The notes under the pieces were generated by a model that was given only the letters and a program-made list of their open reading frames with translations, searched no databases and was not told the DNA's origin. Positions 16,748 through 26,018 of a stretch of DNA of 26,018 bases are shown piece after piece (position 1 is the stretch's first letter; each line of letters starts with the position of its first letter). Where the stretch lies: assembly GCA_035513295.1 (NCBI GenBank), contig DATKCH010000038.1, forward strand, positions 1-26,018, read 5' to 3'. The stretch comes from DATHRK01 sp035513295. GTDB lineage: Bacteria > Gemmatimonadota > Gemmatimonadetes > Longimicrobiales > RSA9. The translations under genes and the position numbers were made by a program.

Positions 16748-18061
16748 TCACCGGCTGACCGCCAACAGCCCCGGCGGCGTCTCGATCGGCGCGGGCGGCA
16801 GCAGGCCCATCCGCTCCTGCAGCACGCTCCCGAAGGCTTCCACAGCTCCCGCGGGCACGGGCTCCGCCGAGGGCAGTTCTACGGTGCGCGGGTTCACCGG
16901 CTTGCCGTGCTGCCGGAATTCGTAGTGGAGGTGCGGCGCGGTGGCGGTACCGGTGGCTCCGACGTACCCGATGACCTGGCCCTGCTCGACGCGGGTGCCC
17001 GGGCGTATTCCACCGGCGAACGCCCGCAGGTGCGCGTAGCGGGTCGTATAGCCCGCTGGATGGCGCAGGATCACGAGGTTGCCGTAGCCGCCCTTGCGGC
17101 CCGCGAAGTTCACGACCCCGCTACCCGTCGCCAGCACCGGCGTCCCCGAACGCGCGCCGAAGTCCGTGCCGACGTGCGCCCGGTAGATCCCGAGCACGGG
17201 GTGGTAGCGGCGCCACGAGAAGTTCGACGTGACGCGGACGTAGTCCAGCGGATAGCGCTTGAACGCGGTGCGCAGCGAGTTGCCCTCGCCGTCGAAATAG
17301 TCCACCCGATCCTCCAGCTCGAACCGTACCGCCTGGAAGGGGCGGGCGCGGTTCACGAACTCGGCGGCGAGGACCGTATGCCCGCGCGCGGTCCCGTCCG
17401 GGCGTCCTTCGCGCTCGTACACGAACCGGTAGCTGTCGCCCGGCTGGATGTCGTGCAGGAAGTCGAGGCGGTACTCGAAGATGCGGGCCAGCCGCGTCAC
17501 GAGCCCGATGCGATCGCCCACCGGCACGGCGGGGTCGTCGAGCTCGAGCAGCGACTGATACAGCGACTGCCGGTCCTCGATCACGCCGGCGACGGTGAGC
17601 GTGTCCCACACGACAGGGGTCACGCGATAGCCGGCGAGCCAGCCCACCATGTCGTCGCGTTCCAGGCGCAGCGCGCTGTCCGCGTTCACCTGCAGGTCGA
17701 CCGCGCGCAGCGTCCCGTCCGCGACCCAGCGGCTCAGCGTCACCTCGGTGCCCGGCCGCAGGCGACGGGGGCTCTGGTGCTCGCGCATCACGAGCATCAA
17801 CGACGCCTGCTCCCCTCCGTCCACTCCGGCCTCGCCCAGCAGCTCCGACAACGTCTGGCCGGCGCGCAGCACCACCGTGTGCGCCTCGTCGCGCGGCGGC
17901 GCGTAAACGGCCGGCAGAACCGGGGCCGCCTCGGCCACGGCGATGGCCGTGTCCCCGCCGCCCGCTGCCGCGGCCGGCGCCTTCGACCAGAATCCCACCG
18001 TCGCGACGGCCATCGCGCCCACCGCGCCCGCCGCCCACACCCTCCGCCTCACCCGTCTCAT
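16748..18061 (-). CDS. M23-family murein endopeptidase with N-terminal OapA/LysM-like region
   Basis: A 437-residue envelope protein, likely a MepM-type peptidoglycan DD-endopeptidase or an activator. It has an N-terminal signal/anchor helix (VWAAGAVGAMAVATVGFW). A region resembling OapA/LysM-like domains follows (HTVVLRAGQTLSELLGEAGV; later RPGTEVTLSRW). The LytM domain has the zinc ligands H296 and D300 (HVGTDFG), H344 (YAHL) and HLH at 377-379 (APHLHYEF), so it should be active. Order and length match MepM/YebA-like proteins. ATG 18061 is used; a purine-rich AGGGGGAAG lies upstream. It sits between ftsZ and a VWA-type membrane gene, consistent with septal or elongation-linked wall cutting. 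Confidence 0.88.
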   Translation of the reverse strand: MRRVRRRVWAAGAVGAMAVATVGFWSKAPAAAAGGGDTAIAVAEAAPVLPAVYAPPRDEAHTVVLRAGQTLSELLGEAGVDGGEQASLMLVMREHQSPRRLRPGTEVTLSRWVADGTLRAVDLQVNADSALRLERDDMVGWLAGYRVTPVVWDTLTVAGVIEDRQSLYQSLLELDDPAVPVGDRIGLVTRLARIFEYRLDFLHDIQPGDSYRFVYEREGRPDGTARGHTVLAAEFVNRARPFQAVRFELEDRVDYFDGEGNSLRTAFKRYPLDYVRVTSNFSWRRYHPVLGIYRAHVGTDFGARSGTPVLATGSGVVNFAGRKGGYGNLVILRHPAGYTTRYAHLRAFAGGIRPGTRVEQGQVIGYVGATGTATAPHLHYEFRQHGKPVNPRTVELPSAEPVPAGAVEAFGSVLQERMGLLPPAPIETPPGLLAVSR

Positions 18062-18138
18062 GCGCGTCGCTTCCCCCTCGTGGTCGATTGCCCGGACACG
18101 GATACGCCCGCCCGCCCGGTACGGTTCCTCCTCGCCAT
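18058..18138 (-). CDS. Possible 26-residue basic small ORF between ftsZ and the M23 peptidase
   Basis: In the 85-nt gap after ftsZ, an ATG at 18138 opens a 26-codon frame encoding an Arg-rich peptide (begins MARRNRTGRAG, ends TRGKRRA). It lies 8 nt after the ftsZ stop, preceded by GAGG at suitable spacing. Its TGA overlaps the ATG of the M23 gene as ATGA. It may be a coupling or leader ORF, or a small protein. The same frame is open further upstream only as antisense-like noise inside ftsZ. Could be chance in GC-rich DNA. Confidence 0.35.
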   Translation of the reverse strand: MARRNRTGRAGVSVSGQSTTRGKRRA

Positions 18139-18146
18139 GCGGTCCC

Positions 18147-19322
18147 TCAGTCCATCTGCCGACGGATGAACGTCGGAATGTCCAGATCGCCGAGCTGGCC
18201 GGGGGCCAGCGCGGCGGCCGGCGCTGCCGCGAGCTGCGTCACCGGATCCGCGTACTGCGCGTAGCCTCCGCCGCCGACGGCCGCCCGCCGGGGCTCGCGT
18301 GCGTTGCCGAAACGCGGGCGCAGGACGTTGTGGTCCCTGCGCATCGGCGGGTCCTCGATGTGCCCGGCGAGCCCGGTGGCTATGACCGTCACGCGCACCT
18401 CGCCCTCCAGCAGCGGATCGTGCACCGCCCCGAAGATGATCTCGGCCTCGTCGCCCGCGGCTTCCTGGATGATCGAGGAAATCGTGGTGACTTCGTCGAT
18501 GGTCAGGTCCAGACCACCGGTGATGTTGATCAGCACGCCCGCCGCCCCTTCGATCGACACCTCGTCCAACAGCGGGCTCGCGATCGCCTCCTGCGCCGCC
18601 TCCACCGCCCGGTTCTCGCCGCGTCCAAACCCGGTCCCCATCAGGGCCGGGCCCCGGTTCCCCATCACCGTACGGACATCGGCGAAGTCTACGTTTACCT
18701 CGCCGGTCACATGAATCAAGCCGCTTATTCCCTGGGTGGCGTGCAGGAGCACCTCGTCCGCCTTCTTGAGCGCGTCCCTGAAGGTGGTGCCCTTGCCGCA
18801 CACCGCGAGCAGGCGCTCGTTCGGAACCACGATCATCGTGTCGGCCGCGCGCTTGAGTTCCGCGAGGCCCTGCTCCGCCTGCCGCATGCGCTTCTTGCCC
18901 TCGAACGCGAACGGCTTGGTGACGATCGCGATCGTCAGCGCGCCCGTCTCGCGGGCGATCTCGGCGATCACCGGGGCGGCCCCTGTGCCGGTGCCGCCGC
19001 CCATGCCGGCGGTGATGAACACCAGGTCCGACTTCTCCAGGATCTTGGTCATCTCCTCGCGGCTCTCCTCGATCGCCTGCCGGCCGATCTCGGGGCGGGC
19101 GCCGGCGCCCAGTCCGCGCGTGAGCTGCTTGCCGATCTGGATCTTGAGCTGCGACTTGGACGCCTTGAGCGCCTGCGAGTCGGTGTTGACGCTGATGAAC
19201 TCCACGCCCTCGAGCGCTTCGTCGACCATGCGGTTCACGGCGTTGTTGCCGCCGCCGCCGACACCCACCACGCGCATCCGTGCGTCTCTCAGGATCGTGT
19301 CCTCGAACTCGAAGATCATCAT
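18147..19322 (-). CDS. ftsZ: Cell division GTPase FtsZ
   Basis: FtsZ is the tubulin homologue that forms the Z-ring. The 391-residue protein has the N-terminal GVGGGGNNAVNRM, the tubulin signature GGGTGTG (108-114), and the T7-loop region with GLDLTIDEV. A variable linker precedes the conserved C-terminal peptide GDLDIPTFIRRQMD, which binds FtsA and other partners. ATG 19322 is chosen because an ideal GGAGGAG lies 7 nt upstream; the frame continues further back without that signal. It follows ftsA after an 87-nt spacer that contains a strong hairpin. Confidence 0.98.
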   Translation of the reverse strand: MMIFEFEDTILRDARMRVVGVGGGGNNAVNRMVDEALEGVEFISVNTDSQALKASKSQLKIQIGKQLTRGLGAGARPEIGRQAIEESREEMTKILEKSDLVFITAGMGGGTGTGAAPVIAEIARETGALTIAIVTKPFAFEGKKRMRQAEQGLAELKRAADTMIVVPNERLLAVCGKGTTFRDALKKADEVLLHATQGISGLIHVTGEVNVDFADVRTVMGNRGPALMGTGFGRGENRAVEAAQEAIASPLLDEVSIEGAAGVLINITGGLDLTIDEVTTISSIIQEAAGDEAEIIFGAVHDPLLEGEVRVTVIATGLAGHIEDPPMRRDHNVLRPRFGNAREPRRAAVGGGGYAQYADPVTQLAAAPAAALAPGQLGDLDIPTFIRRQMD

Positions 19323-19329
19323 GGTTCCG

Positions 19330-19336
19330 CTCCTCC
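19330..19336 (-). promoter_or_regulatory. Strong ribosome binding site of ftsZ
   Basis: GGAGGAG with 7-nt spacing to ATG 19322. It is the strongest Shine-Dalgarno in the dcw cluster and fixes the ftsZ start. It fits the need for many more FtsZ than FtsA molecules. Confidence 0.75.
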
Positions 19337-19389
19337 CTCTAGACTGTCGCCGACCGCCGCGGGTCACGGCTCCGGCTTCCCCATCCCTT

Positions 19390-19408
19390 CGCGGGGGCTG
19401 CCCCCGCG
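19390..19408 (-). other. Perfect hairpin between ftsA and ftsZ
   Basis: CGCGGGGG (19390-19397) and CCCCCGCG (19401-19408) form an 8-bp all-GC stem with a 3-nt loop, starting only a nucleotide or two after the ftsA TAG. On the minus strand it is followed by GAAGGGATGGGG, not a T-run, so simple intrinsic termination is unlikely. It could act as an RNA stabiliser or processing site favouring ftsZ, or slow polymerase between the genes. Confidence 0.5.
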
Positions 19409-19409
19409 C

Positions 19410-20615
19410 CTAGAAAAACTCCCGTATCCACGACAGCACCCGCCCCACCGGCCCCCCGTCGGCCGCGCCGCCCGTATCGGCCGCGTGCAGGGCCAGCCCG
19501 ACGGCGGTCGCGAACTTCGGCCGCCGCACCGAGTCGGCGAGCCCGGCCAGCCGCGTCCCCGGCGCGCCCACCCGCACCGGCATGCCGAACGCGTGCTGCG
19601 CGACCTCGACGGTGCCGTCCAGCGTGGCGCCGCCGCCCGTCAATACGACGCCCGCGCCGAGCGTCTCGCCGTCCGCCTGGGTCATCTCCTCGGCGACCAG
19701 CCCGAGGATCTCGTCGAGGCGCTGCTCGACGATGTGGGCGATCAGCTCGCGGGAGACGCTGCGCTTGCCGTCCGGGCCGGGCCCGGGCAGCTCGATGGTC
19801 TCGCGCGGGTCCACGAGCTGGGCGAACGCCACGCCGTGCTTGCGCTTGGCGCGCTCCGCCTCGTGGAAGGGCAGCGCCAGCCCCTTGACCAGGTCCGCGG
19901 TGACCACGCCTCCGCCCAGGGGAACGGTGGCGAGCCGCTTGATGCGGCCGTCCCGGAAGACCGCCACCTCGGTCGTGCCGCCGCCCAGGTCCACCAGGGC
20001 CACGCCGATCTCGCGCTCGTCCTCGGTGAGCACGGCGCGCGCGGCGGCGATCGGCTCGTGCACGAGCGCCTCGGCCGCGTACCCGGCGCGGGAGACCGCC
20101 TTGCGCAGGTTCTGGCACGCCGCGGCCTCGGCCGTGATCAGGTAGACCTCCGTCTCCAGGCGCGTCCCGACCATGCCGCGCGGGTCGCGGATGCCGCCCT
20201 GGTGGTCGACGATGTACTCCTGCGGCAGCGCGTGGAGCAGCTCCCGGTCGCCGGGCACGACGACGGCGCGCGCCACCTCCTGGACGCGTTCCACGTCCGC
20301 GTCGCCGATCTCCTCGCCGCCCACCGCGACGATGCCGGCGGACGAGTTCGCGTCGATGTGCCGGCCGGCGATGCCGACGTGCAGCCGGTCGACGCTGACG
20401 CCGGCCATGAGCTCGGCTTCCTTGAGCGCGCCGCGCACCGAGGCGGTTGTCTCCTCCAGGTCGGTCACCACCTCCCGACGCACGCCCGCGCTGGTCACCT
20501 CGCCCACGCCCAGCACCTTGAGCGCCGTGTCTGCGCCGTCGGCGACCACCTCGGCGATCACCGCGCACGTCTTCGTGGATCCGATGTCCAGCCCCGCCAC
20601 CAGCCGCGCCGTCAT
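19410..20615 (-). CDS. ftsA: Cell division protein FtsA
   Basis: FtsA is the actin-like membrane tether and activator of the Z-ring. The 401-residue protein has the phosphate-1 motif LVAGLDIGSTKTCAVIAEV, the SHS2/1C insertion region (DRLHVGIAGRHIDA), ALVHEPIAAARAVL, phosphate-2 ALVDLGGGTTEVAVF and the adenosine motif GVVLTGGGATLDG. It ends in an amphipathic-like tail (VGRVLSWIREFF), the likely membrane-targeting helix. The ATG at 20615 overlaps the ftsQ stop as ATGA, with GGGAG about 7 nt upstream. Upstream frame extension is antisense to ftsQ. Confidence 0.97.
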   Translation of the reverse strand: MTARLVAGLDIGSTKTCAVIAEVVADGADTALKVLGVGEVTSAGVRREVVTDLEETTASVRGALKEAELMAGVSVDRLHVGIAGRHIDANSSAGIVAVGGEEIGDADVERVQEVARAVVVPGDRELLHALPQEYIVDHQGGIRDPRGMVGTRLETEVYLITAEAAACQNLRKAVSRAGYAAEALVHEPIAAARAVLTEDEREIGVALVDLGGGTTEVAVFRDGRIKRLATVPLGGGVVTADLVKGLALPFHEAERAKRKHGVAFAQLVDPRETIELPGPGPDGKRSVSRELIAHIVEQRLDEILGLVAEEMTQADGETLGAGVVLTGGGATLDGTVEVAQHAFGMPVRVGAPGTRLAGLADSVRRPKFATAVGLALHAADTGGAADGGPVGRVLSWIREFF

Positions 20616-21357
20616 CTCCGCTCTCCCGGCCGCCCGGTGACGGCCACCACGACCTGTCCGTCGTAGCGCGCGTCGATCCGTCCGACGCGCGCTCCCTCGG
20701 GTGCGCGCTCCACCTCGTCCAGGACCACCCGCAGCCGGCGGAGCTGCTCGGGCGCCGCGCCGCCGTCCATCAGCACCGCGAGGTCCGCGGGCCGGCGCAG
20801 GCGCAGCGCGAGCGCATTCCCGTGCGTGCTCACCTCCGACACGCGCGAGGCGAGCGCGGGATCCAGCCGCCGGACGCGGTCGAACGCGGCGACCGCCGCG
20901 AGCAGGGCCGGACGAGCCAGGCGCCCCTCCTTCAGCGTCGCCTCCCCCCGCAGCACCGGCAGGTCGAGCGAGCCGTGCCCCGGCGAGATCGGCAGCACGC
21001 GCCCGCTCGCGTCCACCGGCACGAGCGCCGGCGTCGCGACCAGCAGCACCGGCTCGGCTTCGCGCACCTCGAGGACGAGGGTGGCGGGAATCCGGCGCCG
21101 GATCTCGACCGACTCCACGAGCGGGTGGACGGCGAGGGCGGCGCGCCACGGGGCGGAGTCGTCGAAGAGGTTGGCGCCGCGCCGGATGCCGGCGGCCGCC
21201 AGCGCCTGGTGGGGCGCCAGGTGCCGCAGCCCCCGGACCTCGACGTTGCGCACCTCGAAGACGGCGACCCGGCGGAGCACGCGCGGGGCCTCCGAGATCG
21301 CGGCCGCCAGGAGCGCCGCCCCGGCCGCCGCGGCCAGCCCGAATCCCGGCCCGATCC

Positions 21358-21361
<4 letters not shown>
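20612..21361 (-). CDS. ftsQ: Cell division protein FtsQ
   Basis: FtsQ is a bitopic divisome scaffold linking FtsA/FtsZ to the septal wall machinery. The 249-residue protein has one N-terminal membrane helix (about 7-22). A POTRA domain follows (FEVRNVEVRGLRHLAPHQAL to LVLEVREAEPV), then a beta domain with RVLPISPGHGSLDLPVLRG. Start GTG 21361 overlaps the murC stop (GTGA), with a purine-rich AAGGGGG upstream. It follows murC directly, with no murB or ddl between. Confidence 0.92.
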
Positions 21362-24008
<2,647 letters not shown>

Positions 24009-24012
<4 letters not shown>

Positions 24013-25283
24013 GCGGCGGCCCCGGCGGTCCGCCGGCGACGCGCCGCGGCGGCTCGCCGAGCCTCGGCGGCGGCCCTGCGCTCCCTGCCCCGGACCTCTT
24101 GCTCGGCCGCGCGCGCGAGCGAGATCAGCAGGCCCGCGGCGCCCAGGCAGACGAGCAGGCTCGAGCGCCCGTAGGACAGGAACGGCAGCGTGAGCCCGGT
24201 CGTCGGGACGAGCGCCAGGTTGACCGCCATGTGGAGCAGCGCCTGCACGACGATGAGATTCGTCAGGCCGATCGCCAGCAGGGCTTCGAACGGGCCTGCC
24301 GAACGGCGCGCGATCCGGTAGCCGATGAGCGCGAAGGCGACGAACGCGCACAGCACGGCCAGGGTCCCGAGCAGCCCCCACTCCTCGCCGATCATCGCGA
24401 ACAGGAAGTCGTTGTGCGGCTCGGGCAAGAAGCCGAATTTCTGCTGGCCGCGCCCCACCCCCCGCCCGAACCACCCCCCGCTGCCCACCGCGATCAGCGC
24501 CTGGTTGATCTGGTAGGCGACCCCGCCGGTGTCCGCCGCTGGGTCCAGGAACGCGGCGACGCGCCCCACCCGATACGCCGCGCCCTGGATCTGGTGCAGG
24601 GCGAGCGGCGTTCCGACGAGTCCGAGCGCGATGAAGTGCGCCGGCCGCCCGCCCGCGGCGAACACGACCAGGGACGCGAGCATCACCAGCAGCGCGGCGG
24701 AGGAGTAGTCGGGCTGTAGGATGAGCAGCAGCGCGAACGACCCCCACACGAGCAGGAACGGCAACAGGCCGCGGCTGAGGCTGCGCAAGTACTCCCGCTT
24801 CCGCACCGCGAGCGCCGCCGTCCAGACGATCACGGCGAGCTTGGCGAACTCGACCGGCTGCATCGTCACGGCGCCGATCGAGATCCAGCGGCGCGCGCCG
24901 TTGACCCGCGGCGCGAGGGTCTCGGTGGCCGGCAGGACCGTGAGCAGGAGCAGCAGCGCCGCCGCCGCCAGGACCGGCCAGGCCAACGCGCGCAGGAGCG
25001 CGGGCCGGATGTGCGCGCACACAACCAGGGCGAGCAGGCCAGCGGCGCCGCCGAGCGCCTGCCGCACCACGAAGTAGTAGTCGGGCAGGCCGCTCGACTG
25101 GGCCAGCACGGCGCTCGCGCTGTAGACCATCACGAGGCCGAACGCGAGCAGCGCCAGCGTGAGCGCCAGGAGCGCCGGACCTTCCCAGCCGCCCGGGACG
25201 GCCGCTTCCGGGCGCTCCGTGCCCAGCGAGTCGACGGTGCGGCGCACGCGCTCGCGCGCCTTCGAGAGGCCGCGGGCGCTCAC
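24009..25283 (-). CDS. ftsW: Septal peptidoglycan glycosyltransferase FtsW
   Basis: FtsW is the SEDS-family polymerase that builds septal glycan strands from lipid II with its partner class B PBP. The 424-residue polytopic protein starts its membrane region with LLALTLALLAFGLVMVYSAS. Motifs are NGARRWISIG, FAKLAVIVW, LQPDYSSAALL, the catalytic-loop region GVAYQINQALIAVGSGGWFGRG, PEPHNDFLFAMIGEEWGLLG and LPFLSYGRSSLLV (Arg where SYGGSS is commonest). A long basic Arg/Ala-rich cytoplasmic tail ends it. FtsW rather than RodA is favoured by the murG neighbour. Start GTG 25283 is the only option: an in-frame TAG lies three codons upstream. Its upstream flank appears to be the left end of an IS110 element, so its original promoter region and neighbours (murD is usual) may have been displaced. 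Confidence 0.95.
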
Positions 25284-25296
25284 GCCGCCCTACCTT

Positions 25297-25475
25297 GCAG
25301 AAGTGCGCTCTGCCCGATGGAATTGAGGCTGACACCGGGGAGGGCGGGGATGGTTTTCATGCTGGCTGCCCACGATGGCTCCGGAGGCAGATCCCCCCGC
25401 CCTCCACGGTGACCCCGACCGCTGATTAGGCTCTGCGACTCATCGCTCTGTAGGGCGTTGCCGGCACGGGTCACC
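25297..25475 (+). ncRNA. Candidate IS110 bridge RNA
   Basis: IS110 recombinases use a structured non-coding RNA from the element end, with one loop reading target DNA and one reading donor DNA. Here a 5' hairpin (GCAGA 25297-25301, TCTGC 25309-25313) is followed by two long stem-loops. Stem 1 is a perfect 11 bp, GGAGGGCGGGG (25339-25349) with CCCCGCCCTCC (25395-25405). It encloses 45 nt that include an inner CTGCC/GGCAG pair. Stem 2 is a perfect 8 bp, GGTGACCC (25408-25415) with GGGTCACC (25468-25475). It encloses 52 nt with an inner GCGA/TCGC pair. Order and total length (about 179 nt) match the described IS621 bridge RNA (about 177 nt). The assignment of stem 1 as target loop and stem 2 as donor loop is by analogy. 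Confidence 0.6.
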
Positions 25476-25476
25476 C

Positions 25477-25497
25477 CGGGTGTCGAAGATTCACCCG
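25477..25497 (+). other. Hairpin just upstream of the transposase ribosome binding site
   Basis: CGGGTG (25477-25482) pairs perfectly with CACCCG (25492-25497) around a 9-nt loop, ending 3 nt before the GGAGG of the transposase. CACCCG can alternatively pair with CGGGT at 25467-25471, which would break stem 2 of the candidate bridge RNA. This could link RNA folding with transposase expression. Confidence 0.4.
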
Positions 25498-25510
25498 TCC
25501 GGAGGTTCTC

Positions 25511-26018
25511 ATGCGTATTTCTATCGGGATCGACGTCGCCAAGGATGTGCACTGGGTGACGGCGATCGACCAGGGAGCCGAAGTCCTGCTGGACCGGAAG
25601 CTCCCCAATACGCCGGAAGAGATCGAGAGGCTGGTCGGAGAGCTGCACGAGCTCGGAGGGCAGCGGACCGTGGGTATCGATGTCGTCGGAGGCATCGCCG
25701 CACTCCTCTCGGCCATGCTCCTCGAGGCCGGGGAGCAGCTCGTCCACGTGCCTGGGCTCGCCGTCAATCGGGCCCGACAGGGCACGACCGGCGGCGAGAA
25801 CAAGAGCGATCCCCGGGACGCTCGCGTCATCGCCGACCAGGTCCGCACCCGGCAGGACCTGCGGCCCCTCAAGGCCCAGGACGACGTCAGCGTGGAGCTG
25901 CGTCTCCTCGTCGGGCGCCGACGCGATCTCGTGAGCGAGCAGACGCGCCGACTCGGCCGTCTCCACGACCTCCTCGTCGGCATCCATCCCGGCCTCGAGC
26001 GGCGGCTGGACCTCACGA
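25511..26018 (+). CDS. IS110-family transposase (DEDD recombinase), N-terminal part
   Basis: The RNA-guided recombinase of IS110 elements excises and inserts the element through a circular intermediate. The visible 169 residues cover the RuvC-like DEDD domain: D8 in SIGIDVAKD, D57 in TVGIDVVGG (Glu in many relatives), and D100/D103 in the KSDPRDA motif. The VPGLAVNRARQGTTGGENKSD segment is typical of the actinobacterial-type IS110 subgroup. A coiled-coil-like stretch follows (LLVGRRRDLVSEQTRRLGRL). The C-terminal Tnp domain with the catalytic Ser is beyond the window, so activity cannot be judged. ATG 25511 has a strong GGAGG 5 nt upstream. Confidence 0.93.
   Translation, partial: MRISIGIDVAKDVHWVTAIDQGAEVLLDRKLPNTPEEIERLVGELHELGGQRTVGIDVVGGIAALLSAMLLEAGEQLVHVPGLAVNRARQGTTGGENKSDPRDARVIADQVRTRQDLRPLKAQDDVSVELRLLVGRRRDLVSEQTRRLGRLHDLLVGIHPGLERRLDLT

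Larger units (their letters stand above)
25284..26018 (+). mobile_element. IS110-family insertion sequence, left end and 5' half (right end outside window)
   Basis: A DEDD transposase gene is preceded by about 227 nt of non-coding, highly structured sequence, the typical left-end layout of the IS110 subgroup (IS1111 members carry the long non-coding end on the right). The exact left boundary cannot be fixed; I place it next to ftsW because structure and an 8-nt complementarity extend to 25286. The coding part has somewhat more AT-rich codons at its start than the neighbouring genes, as expected for acquired DNA. Confidence 0.75.

Noticed and set aside
19390..19408. Intrinsic terminator between ftsA and ftsZ
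   Set aside because: The stem is strong but no T-run follows on the minus strand, and ftsZ must be expressed; kept only as an unassigned hairpin.
17943..20666. 907-codon open frame on the plus strand
   Set aside because: Antisense to the M23 peptidase, ftsZ and ftsA; no recognisable domain.
24013..25335. Upstream extension of the murG-murC frame to 25335, which would make a 1325-residue protein
   Set aside because: This part overlaps ftsW in another frame and reads as low-complexity sequence. MurG starts naturally at GTG 24012 with a GTGA overlap to the ftsW stop.
25310..25378. Near-repeat CTGCCCGATGG / CTGCCCACGATGG as a possible target-guide match marking the element boundary
   Set aside because: Identity is broken by two bases, and placing the boundary there would exclude the 5' hairpin and leave no donor-loop match to the new end. 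The 25286-25293 match is better.
25280..25987. 235-codon minus-strand frame across the IS110 region
   Set aside because: Antisense to the transposase and the structured left end; no domain or ribosome site.

Overview
This is a very GC-rich stretch of chromosome from a Gram-negative-type bacterium. Many genes start with GTG or TTG, genes are tightly packed with start/stop overlaps, and there are two predicted lipoproteins and an outer-membrane barrel. Base composition and the mix of genes would fit Gemmatimonadota or a relative, but that is inference; no rRNA or other marker is present to settle it. Nearly all of the sequence is assigned to genes. I see no tRNA, rRNA or CRISPR array.

Left third (1-7527, minus strand): alr, cdd, a secreted lipoprotein, an outer-membrane beta-barrel protein, miaB and the N-terminal half of comEC (cut by the window edge) run in one direction. 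The lipoprotein, barrel and miaB genes overlap or nearly touch. A divergent region with a good sigma70-type promoter separates alr from mazG (plus strand). mazG converges on asnS (minus strand), which has its own TTGACA-N17-TAGGTT promoter. Divergent from asnS is a plus-strand pair: a PQQ-repeat (BamB-like) lipoprotein and a small membrane protein.

Right half (25283 down to 11774, minus strand): a division and cell-wall (dcw) cluster in the order ftsW, murG-murC, ftsQ, ftsA, ftsZ, then an M23 peptidase, a membrane protein with a degenerate VWA domain, ftsY and recG. Most junctions are ATGA/GTGA/TTGA overlaps, so this looks like one long translationally coupled operon. Two points stand out. 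murG and murC share one open frame with no stop between them, so the DNA encodes an 884-residue MurG-MurC fusion, with a plausible internal GTG start for a free MurC. murB and ddl, often found between murC and ftsQ, are absent here.

Right edge (25284-26018): the left end of an IS110-family element sits directly upstream of ftsW, pointing away from it. Between ftsW and the transposase start lies about 180 nt that can fold into a short 5' hairpin followed by two long-looped stem-loops. This is the architecture and approximate size of an IS110 bridge RNA. An 8-nt stretch in the second loop is exactly complementary to DNA at the ftsW-proximal edge of the element. This candidate bridge RNA and the MurG-MurC fusion are the two most interesting things in the window.
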